Of a stretch of 18,670 bases of DNA, positions 7,270 through 15,500 are shown piece after piece. The position numbers and the translations under genes were made by a program. Location: NCBI GenBank assembly GCA_025362915.1, contig JANYEU010000070.1, forward strand, positions 1 to 18,670, read 5' to 3'. Every line of letters starts with the position of its first letter. The stretch's first letter is position 1. Source of the stretch: Chitinophagaceae bacterium (GTDB taxonomy: Bacteria > Bacteroidota > Bacteroidia > Chitinophagales > Chitinophagaceae). The notes beneath the pieces were generated by a model. It had not been told where the DNA came from. It was given only the letters and a program-made list of their open reading frames with translations, and did not search any database.

Positions 7270-8071
7270 GCAACTTGATTGCCGCCGCCTCTTCTTTTTC
7301 CTTATCCGCATGTTCCCTTACCATATCAATAATCCAATCTTTACGTTTCAATACAAAGTTTGTCCCAAGGTATTGACGGCGTACCTGCTCATTTTCAGCC
7401 AATTCTTCCGCAGTGCCGTGTTTAAAAATCTTCCCTTCAATCAATAGATAAGCCCTATCACAAATAGAGAGCGTTTCGTTTACGTTGTGGTCGGTAATCA
7501 AGATACCTATATTCTTATATTTCAACTTGGCCACAACCGCCTGAATATCCTCCACCGCAATAGGATCCACACCCGCAAAAGGTTCATCCAATAAAATAAA
7601 TTTAGGGTCAACCGCAAGCGCACGGGCTATTTCGGTACGTCTTCTTTCTCCTCCGCTCAGGCTATCGCCATTGTTAGTACGCACATGGTGCAGGTTAAAT
7701 TCGGTTAATAATGTTTCCAGTTTTTCCTTTCGTTCGGTCTTGTTCAGCTTGGTCATTTCAAGCACCGCCATGATGTTATCCTCCACACTTAGCTTGCGGA
7801 AAACACTTGGTTCCTGCGGCAGATAGCCAATGCCCATCTGCGCCCTTTTGTACATCGGGAGTTTGGTTATATCCTGATCGTTCAAAAAAACAGTACCAGC
7901 ATCAGGTTGTATCAATCCCACTACCATATAAAAACTGGTTGTTTTGCCAGCACCATTTGGTCCTAGCAAACCCACTATTTCTCCCTGTTTTACGTCTATG
8001 GATACCTTGTTTACAACAGTTCGTCCCTTGTAGCTTTTTACTAATTCGTGCGTATGTATGGTGATGCTCAA
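7250..8071 (-). CDS. lptB: LptB, ATPase of the LPS export ABC transporter
   Basis: This cytoplasmic ABC ATPase powers LptFG-driven extraction of lipopolysaccharide from the inner membrane. From the TTG start the Walker A loop GPNGAGKT is at residues 37-44; the signature LSGGERRR, Walker B FILLDEP with FAGVDP, and the switch histidine in LITDHN follow in order. HELVKSYKGRTVVNKVSI and QEPSVFRKLSVEDNI are LptB-specific in flavour. A charged tail (about RKDWIIDMVREHADKEKEE) extends it to 273 residues against ~241 in E. coli. The frame is open to an ATG at 8173, but the extra 34 residues look like translated spacer. Family alignment favours starting at the TTG (8069-8071), and a TAnnTTTG box lies just upstream. 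No ATG exists between these points. Other lpt genes are not in the window. Confidence 0.9.
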   Translation of the reverse strand: MSITIHTHELVKSYKGRTVVNKVSIDVKQGEIVGLLGPNGAGKTTSFYMVVGLIQPDAGTVFLNDQDITKLPMYKRAQMGIGYLPQEPSVFRKLSVEDNIMAVLEMTKLNKTERKEKLETLLTEFNLHHVRTNNGDSLSGGERRRTEIARALAVDPKFILLDEPFAGVDPIAVEDIQAVVAKLKYKNIGILITDHNVNETLSICDRAYLLIEGKIFKHGTAEELAENEQVRRQYLGTNFVLKRKDWIIDMVREHADKEKEEAAAIKLQDTGDQ

Positions 8072-8088
8072 TGTATTATTATTTGCAA

Positions 8089-8096
8089 CAAATGTA
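8089..8096 (-). promoter_or_regulatory. Possible Bacteroidota -7 box for lptB
   Basis: On the minus strand TACATTTG fits the TAnnTTTG -7 consensus. The nearest TTG upstream is only 13 bases away instead of about 19, so the -33 element is not convincing. If real, transcription would begin about 10-15 bases before the TTG start and exclude the ATG at 8173. Confidence 0.35.
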
Positions 8097-8280
8097 AATG
8101 ATAATGTATCAATGGTGTTCTTATAAACTGTAAGCAATATTGTTAATTCAAATCGAAAGACATAATATCTCATACTCTATATTTAAACTCAGTCTCCAGC
8201 CATTTTATTAATGATTCCATTCCAAATAAGAGGATCGGTATCCAACCCTTTAAGCCGAGGCAAAAGGATAGGTTGACTAA

Positions 8281-8472
8281 ATAACTCTTTAGGAAGTCTG
8301 TTTTATATTCTCCCAGACTACATAACTCGTTAGGATGACTGTTTTATATTCTCCCAGACTATATAACTCGTTAGGACGACTGTTTTATATTCTCCCAGAC
8401 TATATAACTCGTTAGGACGACTGTTTTATATTCTCCCAGACTATATAACTTGTTAGGACGACTGTTTTATAT
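8281..8472. repeat. 41-bp tandem repeat, 4.7 copies
   Basis: Units begin at 8281, 8322, 8363, 8404 and 8445 with ATAACTCKTTAGGA or close variants and contain GACTGTTTTATATTCTCCCA. Units 3 and 4 are identical, units 1 and 2 differ at a few bases, and unit 5 stops after 28 bases. There are no unique spacers, so it is a minisatellite and not a CRISPR. Unit 1 alone keeps the arm pair AGTCTG/CAGACT. Confidence 0.95.
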
Positions 8473-8482
8473 CCAGCCTGCC

Positions 8483-8528
8483 TTCGCCTGGTTCGTGTCT
8501 CACAGTTATGAGACACGAACTAGGCGAA
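8483..8528. repeat. 20-bp hairpin
   Basis: Arms 8483-8502 (TTCGCCTGGTTCGTGTCTCA) and 8509-8528 pair along 20 bases with one G-U/G-T position and a 6-base loop (CAGTTA). There is no U tract on either side, so a simple terminator is unlikely. It may be a dispersed palindromic repeat or a structured leader/operator. Confidence 0.8.
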
Positions 8529-8744
8529 TGAGTAATGCTAATATATTTGTGAGAGAAAGTCAGTAATTTAACACTGGTGAAGAACATCAACAAGGGCAGA
8601 ACAAACAAAGAGTGTTTATCAGAAGCATATAAAAATAACTTTTTGAAGAGAGAAAAAGCAACCTTCCTATATTTAAGGGATGGAGATGGAATTTATTTAA
8701 GCTAAAACATATCTTATTCTTCTAACCCTATATTTCATTATTTT

Positions 8745-9335
8745 ATGGCTAAACATCTTCAATTACTTGTTGCAACAATTCTTTTTTCTATGGTTTCAAT
8801 GTTGGCTACTGCACAGCAAACATCCCCTGCAATGATAGCATTAATTAAAAAATCATGCGAAAACGCAGTGAAAAAAAATTATATCCTTGCACTTTCTTAT
8901 GCAGATGAAGCTTTAAAGGATTTTCCTACCTCTATATATGCGATTGACCAAAGGGCAGACGTTTTGTATCAAATGGGAAAAGAAGTAGAAGCAATAGCTG
9001 AGTTTAAACGTGCTGCTAGCCTTTGCAATGAATGTAGTACCCCTTATTTAATACTGGCTCATGCAAAAGATAGACACGGCTTGCATGAAGAAGCTTACAG
9101 GGATATAGGTAATTTGATTAATAAAACACCCTCAGATGAGATGGCTGCCTACCTGTATTATGAACGTGGCGAATTGAAAATGCACCAAGCAAATTATGAT
9201 GAAGCATATATTGATTACTGCAAGGCGCATGATTTAAAACCTGAATATATGTTTTATTTGGGCAGAATGATTTTGCATGAAATACATATTCCTAATGATA
9301 GTGCACTTGTAAAAAAGGCATTTGGCCAAATTTAA
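8745..9335 (+). CDS. Secreted TPR protein, N-terminal part (frameshifted)
   Basis: The reading frame gives 196 residues: a signal peptide (MAKHLQLLVATILFSMVSML, then ATA|QQ as the likely cut), then helical pairs with TPR character. Examples are YILALSYADEALKDFP, AIDQRADVLYQMGKEVEAIA with EFKRAASL, and YYERGELKMHQANYDEAYID with a Pro after YCKAHDLK. It ends abruptly in the middle of a repeat region (ALVKKAFGQI). The continuation lies in the +1 frame from about 9316. If one base of the A6 run at 9311-9316 is dropped, the two frames join (ALVKRHLAKFKIDN) into a protein of about 364 residues. Such proteins act as protein-interaction scaffolds in the periplasm or outer envelope; the partner is unknown. 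Confidence 0.7.
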   Translation: MAKHLQLLVATILFSMVSMLATAQQTSPAMIALIKKSCENAVKKNYILALSYADEALKDFPTSIYAIDQRADVLYQMGKEVEAIAEFKRAASLCNECSTPYLILAHAKDRHGLHEEAYRDIGNLINKTPSDEMAAYLYYERGELKMHQANYDEAYIDYCKAHDLKPEYMFYLGRMILHEIHIPNDSALVKKAFGQI

Positions 9336-9834
9336 GATTGATAATACAGCCTCAAATGCAAGCACATTATATATTAGCAGAGGATTCATTTATTCGTTAC
9401 TGAAAAGGTATAAGGAAGCAATGGATGATTATGAAACGGCCTATCTGTTAAATCCAAAAAATGTAGGGGCATTGGTTAGTATGGGTGTGATGAAGCTGTA
9501 TTTAAATAGACCAGACGAAGCGAAAAATGATATAGAAAAGGCTCTTTTATTATCTCCAAATAGTGCAGGAGTTTGGAACAATAGTGGATTTATAAAACTA
9601 TACCAAAACAAATATGATGAGGCAATGGTAGATTTAGAAAAATCGTTGCAAATAGATAGCACCGCAAACCCGGAGGCATATAACAACAGGGGATATATTT
9701 ACTTCAAAAAGGGCGGCATCGAAAACTATAAAAAGGCGTTGGAAGATTATGACAAAGCAATTTCTGTGGGCAGTAAAATTTATAACCCTTATTGGAAATA
9801 TCGGGATAGTGTAGTAGCGTCGATGGGTAAGTAG
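9322..9834 (+). CDS. TPR protein, C-terminal part (frameshifted continuation)
   Basis: These 170 residues with about four clear TPR units (LYISRGFIYSLLKRYKEAMD, GALVSMGVMKLYLNRPDEAK, GVWNNSGFIKLYQNKYDEAM, YNNRGYIYFKKGG) continue the repeat array of the preceding frame. The only in-frame start before the repeats is a TTG at 9322 overlapping the end of the first part. It has no signal peptide, so independent translation would leave the piece in the cytoplasm. It is best read as the second half of one gene broken at the A6 run (9311-9316), through real mutation or a sequencing insertion. It ends 17 bp before the convergent mtgA stop. Confidence 0.7.
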   Translation: MAKFKIDNTASNASTLYISRGFIYSLLKRYKEAMDDYETAYLLNPKNVGALVSMGVMKLYLNRPDEAKNDIEKALLLSPNSAGVWNNSGFIKLYQNKYDEAMVDLEKSLQIDSTANPEAYNNRGYIYFKKGGIENYKKALEDYDKAISVGSKIYNPYWKYRDSVVASMGK

Positions 9835-9851
9835 TTTACTTTATGCAATAC

Positions 9852-10613
9852 CTACGGCACTACAATGGCATGTACATCCTCATCATCTTCTATGTTGTGC
9901 ATCTCGCGCAGTATCTGCGGAAACCTCCACGCCACCCGGCTGCTTTGTGGCACTACCGTAAACTTTTTTGGGTTGGGTAAACAGGCAATAATCATGGCTG
10001 CCTGCTGGCGCGATAAATCTTTGGAGGGTATATTAAAATAGGTCCTACTAGCGGCTTCTATCCCAAATATGCCAGGTCCCATCTCTATTGTGTTCAGGTA
10101 AACTTCCATTATCCGTTGCTTGCCCCATATCAATTCTATCAATACGGTAAAATAGACTTCGGGTATCTTGCGGATGTATTTCCATATTCCACCGCCTTGC
10201 CACAAAAAGACATTCTTGGCAGTCTGCTGGCTGATGGTACTTGCGGCAGCACCCAATGGTAATTTCTTTTTCTTATGCTTTTTCTGGATAAGGCTTTTTT
10301 CTATTGCCTGAAAATCGAAACCATGATGGTCTGGAAACAGTTGATCCTCGCTTGCAATGGCGGCCAAGCGTGCATTGGGCGATATGTTGGCCTTACTTAC
10401 ATAATCCCTTTTCAATCCATAACTGATGCTGTTATCAATCTGTGTAAGGGTAATGGGCGGCATCACCCAGCGGCAAACGATGACATACAGCAAAGAGGAA
10501 ACGAACATAAACAGAACCAGCCGCTTGGTAAAACGCCAGATGCGCGCCAGTACGGTACGCTTTTTTGCAATGGGCTTTTTTTTCGCAGACTTAGATTTGC
10601 TTGCACTCTCCAT
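9852..10613 (-). CDS. mtgA: Monofunctional peptidoglycan glycosyltransferase
   Basis: The 253-residue GT51 enzyme polymerises lipid II into glycan strands at the outer face of the inner membrane, without a transpeptidase domain. A very basic N-terminus (KSKSAKKKPIAKKR) precedes one membrane anchor (about 32-51, LVLFMFVSSLLYVIVCRWVM). GT51 motifs follow in order: AIASEDQLFPDHHGFD with the catalytic Glu at 89, STISQQTAKNVFLW, and KQRIMEVYLNTIEMG with GIFGIEAASRTYF. Length fits MtgA. An 11-residue tail after PQILREMHN is acidic (EDDEDVH). The gene upstream on the same strand is the unknown exported protein; the 182-bp gap is filled by a palindromic element. Confidence 0.93.
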   Translation of the reverse strand: MESASKSKSAKKKPIAKKRTVLARIWRFTKRLVLFMFVSSLLYVIVCRWVMPPITLTQIDNSISYGLKRDYVSKANISPNARLAAIASEDQLFPDHHGFDFQAIEKSLIQKKHKKKKLPLGAAASTISQQTAKNVFLWQGGGIWKYIRKIPEVYFTVLIELIWGKQRIMEVYLNTIEMGPGIFGIEAASRTYFNIPSKDLSRQQAAMIIACLPNPKKFTVVPQSSRVAWRFPQILREMHNIEDDEDVHAIVVP

Positions 10614-10651
10614 GCTGCAAATAAAGGGACTATATTGATTTATGCGTAAGA

Positions 10652-10795
10652 TTTAACCAGAGAGGATATTTTACAACAAAGTGCACAATGGTTTTCACAA
10701 AGAAACACAAGCACTGATTAGGAAATATGGTTTAAAGTATTGTACAAAACTTTGTGTGCCTTGTGTCGTTTTTCTTTGTGTTCCTTGTGGTTAAA
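10652..10795. repeat. Imperfect palindromic intergenic element, copy 2
   Basis: The element begins TTTAACCA and ends TGGTTAAA, and both halves consist of CACAAAG/CTTTGTG-type units: CACAAAGAAACACAAG on the left; CTTTGTGTGCCTTGTGTC and CTTTGTGTTCCTTGTGGT, steps of 9, on the right. It stops exactly at the stop codon of the 10796-11353 gene and fills most of the gap before mtgA. Same family as 495-618. Confidence 0.6.
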
Positions 10796-11353
10796 CTATT
10801 TTGTAGGAATGGTTGCGGTAGAGTACAATTGGTATTTTTTTCCTAGAATGATAGACGTGCGGTGCGTCCAATGCAATATCTCGCCAAACAGAAAAACACC
10901 AGCAGCAATGCCAAGGTTAGTCAGGTTTTTAGAGGAAGTGATGGACTCATTTTGGGTAAGTCCATTTATTATATTGAGCACCATATACCCAGTGGCTCCA
11001 ATGGTAAACAGAGAGCCGTTATTTACCACACCAATGCCGTGTTCTTTGTAAGGCATGGCATAAATGTCGTGAATGGCTATTTTTATCAACCCGTATTTAA
11101 GGGTATCAAGAGTGGGCATTCCCCAAAAGTTGGCTACCTGTTGCACGTTCATCTGTTCCATAAACACAGAGTCGTCCTTTATTAGCCTAATTCTGCCTTC
11201 TATCCACTGTTTGGTTGCTAGTTGGCAGGTAAAATAACTACCTTTTACATAAGATTGTATTACCTGCTCATTCTTGCGGAGCAACAGAAAATCCCCTTGT
11301 GCCGAAGCATCCATCACACAGTAAAGAAATATAAGTAACAGTACGTTTTTCAT
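10796..11353 (-). CDS. Exported protein of unknown function
   Basis: The 185-residue protein has a clear signal peptide (MKNVLLLIFLYCVMDASAQG, cut after ASA). The mature part starts GDFLLLRKNEQVIQSYVKGS and continues TCQLATKQWIEGRIRLIKDD with SVFM: short beta strands of the kind seen in a broadly distributed Bacteroidota family of small secreted proteins ('...G..I.F....W..G.I..I..DS'). A glycine-containing hydrophobic region (about 115-135) and a second one (about 148-160, IAAGVFLFGEIL) could each cross a membrane. No catalytic motif is seen, and I do not know its function. It precedes mtgA on the same strand and is divergent from the AraC-type gene. Confidence 0.75.
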   Translation of the reverse strand: MKNVLLLIFLYCVMDASAQGDFLLLRKNEQVIQSYVKGSYFTCQLATKQWIEGRIRLIKDDSVFMEQMNVQQVANFWGMPTLDTLKYGLIKIAIHDIYAMPYKEHGIGVVNNGSLFTIGATGYMVLNIINGLTQNESITSSKNLTNLGIAAGVFLFGEILHWTHRTSIILGKKYQLYSTATIPTK

Positions 11354-11526
11354 TAGATTGGCAAGGTAGCATATATCTGTTTCCAGAAAATTTGATGGAT
11401 AATATTTCGCCGATAATCAGCCGTTTATTTGTAATTGACAGGATGTTAACTATGTTTTTATTGTCACAAGGATGTAATTTTTTTATTTCTCGCAACCACT
11501 AAATCAATTTATACGTCTTAGAGTAT

Positions 11527-11534
11527 TATATTTG
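11527..11534 (+). promoter_or_regulatory. -7 box for the AraC-family gene
   Basis: TATATTTG matches TAnnTTTG, 20 bases before the ATG at 11555, giving a leader of about 15 bases. A TTG at the usual -33 distance is missing (the region is AATTTATA). The rest of 11354-11526 shows no other feature. Confidence 0.45.
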
Positions 11535-11554
11535 CATATACAAACGTCAAAAAC

Positions 11555-12475
11555 ATGCAACAGATATACGACACACTCAAAATGGCTCACCGCGCTGGCA
11601 TAGAACCCAGTATGCATGTGCTTTATCACAAAGAACAACAGATACCGGGTTCGATAAATTATAATATAAACCGCTATTTTGCACACCACGAATGGGTATC
11701 GGACGAATCGGGGATGTTTCTATATCATTACGATGAAAAGAGTCCGAAAGATAATTATATTGAATTGCGTTTTTGCGTTACCGGCAATAAATATTGCTAC
11801 GATAAAAGCTGTTCGGGTTGTGAAGACCTGCCAACTGATTGCAACGGGAAGCAAACAACCATTGACGTATTCAACTTTTACTTCTCTTCTACATTCCTTA
11901 GTCAATTTACAAACAATACCAAACTTAAGAACAAGAAAGATGAAGTATTGGCGTTTAAATTTCCTCAGGCATTTACCAAACTGTTCCCTATATGCGGAAA
12001 GAAACGTAATGTGTTGGATGCGCTGCTAAACCATAGCTACTCTGGGGCTTTGGAAAATATTTATATCAATGCCAAGGTGCAGGAGCTACTGTTGTTTAGC
12101 ATGGATTGTTTGGTAGAAGAAAAGCAAGAAGGCTTTGCGTGTAAGTTTTTGAATGATGATCGTAGCAGGGAAGGCATTTATAAGGCTAGGGAAATATTGT
12201 TGCAAAGTATTGGCAACCCGATTACCATAAAAGAGTTGAGTAGGAAGGTTGCAATGAACGAATGTTATGTAAAACAAGGGTTCAGGGAGTTATTTGGCAC
12301 TACCATATTCGATTTCTTCCAACAACAAAGGATGGAACACGGCAAATACCTGCTATACGAAAAAGGATTGAGCGTAACAGATGTTTCTGAAGCCTTGGGG
12401 TATTCTTCCATATCCCATTTTTCTGCGGCATTTAAAAAACATACAGGCTTAAAGCCTTGTGAGTTATTAAGATAA
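11555..12475 (+). CDS. AraC-family transcriptional regulator with a cysteine cluster
   Basis: The 306-residue DNA-binding regulator has its C-terminal AraC domain, about residues 205-306, showing both helix-turn-helix units. The first is IGNPITIKELSRKVAMNECY with VKQGFRELFG; the second is LSVTDVSEALGYSSISHFSA with AFKKHTGLKP, the canonical second-helix signature. The N-terminal ~200 residues are a sensor domain containing ELRFCVTGNKYCYDKSCSGC, then EDLPTDC: Cys at 74, 81, 86, 89 and 96, with C-x4-C-x2-C-x6-C spacing that could bind a metal or sense redox state (inference). The ATG chosen sits just behind a TAnnTTTG box. The target is unknown; neither neighbour is clearly a target. Confidence 0.9.
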   Translation: MQQIYDTLKMAHRAGIEPSMHVLYHKEQQIPGSINYNINRYFAHHEWVSDESGMFLYHYDEKSPKDNYIELRFCVTGNKYCYDKSCSGCEDLPTDCNGKQTTIDVFNFYFSSTFLSQFTNNTKLKNKKDEVLAFKFPQAFTKLFPICGKKRNVLDALLNHSYSGALENIYINAKVQELLLFSMDCLVEEKQEGFACKFLNDDRSREGIYKAREILLQSIGNPITIKELSRKVAMNECYVKQGFRELFGTTIFDFFQQQRMEHGKYLLYEKGLSVTDVSEALGYSSISHFSAAFKKHTGLKPCELLR

Positions 12476-12502
12476 TAATTTACACCCCACACATGTGATG
12501 GT

Positions 12503-12547
12503 AATTGGCAATAGGAGCTTAAAAACTTCCATTGCCAATTTTCTTTT
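12503..12547 (+). terminator. Terminator of the AraC-family gene
   Basis: A 10-bp perfect stem (12503-12512 with 12531-12540, AATTGGCAAT), extended across a bulged A by a few pairs, is followed by TTCTTTTAAT on the plus strand. It reaches the stop codon of the convergent protease gene. Read on the minus strand it has no U tract. Confidence 0.65.
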
Positions 12548-15500
12548 AATGGAAGATTACAATTTTTTTGCGTTCTATCTCATTGCCATGTTGTATTTGC
12601 AAGATGTATACTCCCGAAGCAAGATTAAGTTCATGATACAATTGGGAGAAATAACCCTGATAGGATGGATATGATTTAATAAAAATTATTTTTCCAGAAC
12701 TATTTACTAAAGATACTTGCAGTGAGGTTACCACTTTTACATAAAAACTCAGATTAAATGATCCCCTATTGGGATTGGGACCAACAATAGGTATTATCTT
12801 ATCTATTGAAAAATAATTAGAGTGTCGCGGGCAGCCATAATCATCAGTTACAATAGTATAATAGTTTGCAGAGGTATTTATTGGTTTATACGTACTACTC
12901 GTAGCTCCAGCTATTAGCACACCATCCTGATACCATTGGTTTCCTGACGGAACACTACTTGCCAAGCTATCATTTAAATAGGATACAACTGGCTTTGGGG
13001 AAGTATTAACTTTCACTGGTATCTTATCTCCTATACAATCCTCAGTTTTTAAATGCATATTGTACAGATAATAGTAATAGGGTTTATAAAAATTGGTATC
13101 AGAAGGATTTGAGTTGCTGGCACTATTTCCCGTTATGGAGAAAATACTATCTAATTTATATGGATAACCAGATATTGGCAATCCCTTACTTCTAAATAGG
13201 GTGGCATCCACCGCTGATATTATGATGGAATGTTTTCCCGTAGGTAATTCCATATTAATATAAAATATATCTCCCGGATCCGCAGGATCATTTCCATCTA
13301 TCGAACCAACAATAGGTAAGGGGTTGGTAGCATATACATCTATCGTTTTTGATTTCAACACTGTGTAATAATATGTGCCAGAAGTTGTTGCATTGGTTAC
13401 ATCGGCAGCCATTATGGTTACTTTGCCCGGATACCTGATATATAGCTTGGCACTCTGAAGAATAACCGGCACCGAAGAGGTATAATTAAGGTAATTATTA
13501 CCAATAGCCTGATAGCCACCAGCATAGGTTCCCTTATCTATTGGGCCTACATTACCAAAAATACCTGTTCCTACATCAATAACAGAATCTGTTAATGCAG
13601 AAGATAAGCTTGCTGTGCTGCCAGTGGCTACTGGGTTAGTTGCATTATCATACCAAGTGTAGGTTGTAGAAGCAATTGGATTATTTACGTTGAGGTTTGT
13701 ATTCCCGTTACAAATATCTGCAGTTGCAGAAAGCGGAGACGTAGTGGCAATACTTTCCGAAAAAATATTATTAGATGGAATATCATCCACTGGCGCAGTT
13801 GCCGTTACCGAAATATTGTATTTAGTGGCTGGCAAAAGATTAAATGGTTGTTGGAAAGTGTAAGTTACTGCTGCTCCACTGGCAACAGGCGATGGATAGA
13901 TACCATTAAGTGTGGCAACCACTACATTTCCACTTTTTATCGTAGCAGTAAGATTGATATTTTGTTGGATTGATGAACCATTATTGGCTAGCTGTATCAC
14001 CAATAATTGTTTACTATCTGGATTGTCTCCATTGGCTGGCGAAACAACCCCACTTACTGCAATGTCATTATCTGGCTGCGCAATATTTACCAGATAATCC
14101 TGTATTTCTCCTGCTCCATTAGCACCACAAGAGGAAAGGGTATCAGCATTTGTAGTATCAATGGCTACTATCCGCATCAAGGTTGAAGTGCCTACATTCA
14201 AGTTATTAGGCGGGATAATGGTAGCTGAAAAATTATTATTTACACCTACAACCTTACCAGTAGCTACCAATTCTCCACTATCCAAAAAGCTACCGTTACC
14301 GTTATAATCAATATATACATTCACCGTTTTATTATGACTAATCCCATCGCAACTACCAAGTTTAACGGATAAGGGTAATGCTTTATTGGGCTTAATGGTT
14401 GCAATCTTATTTGTAAAATCATGGTAGGTGCTGCAACCTGTAGTCTTGGTGTTATTAATGCCGCCAAACAAAATATTATCTATAGATGCACCAACAGATG
14501 CTTTAGCAGCAACAGAACAATAAGCATTGCCACCTACTCCACTTACAAAAAGCGAATAAGCCTGCGATCCATTGATGAGTGTACCTTTATGAGATACGGT
14601 AATGGTATAAATCTGCCCCGGAATAACGCTATCTATCTCTATTTTTTCTACATTATCAATATGGTTATCGCCTTTTGTAGCCGCTGCCGCTGGCACATTC
14701 GGGTTCAATACCCAAGGATAATAAGTTGTGGCTCCTTTGGTAATTCTTATATCCAAATCGTTTACCAACTCTGTGTTATGGTTGTTCAAGATATTTGAGG
14801 TTACTACACTTCCCTCAGGATCCGTCCAACAAATGGTAGCATTAATTGGACTTTTACCCGATGCCACCACATTCAGTGTGTAAGGCTGCCCACTATCCAA
14901 CAAATTCTCATACATCAAGTGAGGGCTTGTTGGCGCATTATTGCTTTCTATAGCAGCTTTTATCACTGCTGCCCCCTTCGCCACATTTAGCAACCCCCAA
15001 CCAAACCTGTAATCTGGTCCAGGGTAGTTTCCTGCTTCGTTTGCCGTATGTATTGCCAATCCCTTTAGTGTTGCCGAGCGTAGGAAAGCCCCATTTTTCA
15101 ATTCAGAATAATAGTCTTGCAGTAAAAACAAAGAACCTGTAACATTTGGTGTTGCCATTGATGTTCCACTGAGGGTAGTATAGGCACTATCATTAGAAGC
15201 GCTGCAAGAAAGCACATTCAGTCCATCAGCCACCAAATCTGGCTTTATACGTCCGTCATCGGTAGGTCCCCAGCTACTAAAAGGTGTCATTACAACATCA
15301 TTAGTTGTTTTATATCCATTGGGTATGCCACTCACTGCACCAACGGTAAGTATGTTTTTTGCATTGCTTGAAGTGCCAATTGTTTTATAACTATCATTAT
15401 TCGATATGCCCCCAATACGCACAGACTGAACCTTACTACCTAAATTATCATAGTAATAATAAGTTCCACCTATAGAAGGGCCATTTACATTTCGGTTGTT

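Larger units (their letters stand above)
8072..8744. other. Intergenic region between divergent lptB and the TPR gene
   Basis: This gap of about 670 bp has no credible gene. It holds a possible lptB promoter, a 41-bp tandem repeat (8281-8472), a 20-bp hairpin (8483-8528) and a TATATTTG box on the plus strand at 8542-8549. That box could start a transcript toward the TPR gene with a leader of about 190 bases, but it has no TTG at the right distance. In 8172-8280 and 8550-8744 I see only AT-rich sequence. Confidence 0.5.

Noticed and set aside
7242..7273. Bidirectional terminator between the pyrophosphohydrolase gene and lptB
   Set aside because: The ACCAGT palindrome is short and neither strand has a U tract behind it; it is better described as part of the 7-bp repeat.
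8281..8472. CRISPR-like regular repeats
   Set aside because: The 41-bp units are directly contiguous, with no unique spacers and no cas genes nearby; it is a tandem repeat.
9311..9335. Programmed -1 frameshift in the TPR gene at A6
   Set aside because: The continuation lies in the +1 frame, which a -1 slip cannot reach; A6 is also short and lacks a slippery heptamer with a downstream structure.
10740..11185. Plus-strand open frames opposite the 10796-11353 gene
   Set aside because: They are antisense shadows of the exported protein and begin in repeat sequence; the minus-strand frame has a clear signal peptide.
14421..14798. Plus-strand open frame within the protease gene
   Set aside because: Antisense to a well-supported 1248-residue protease; no start context or recognisable domain.
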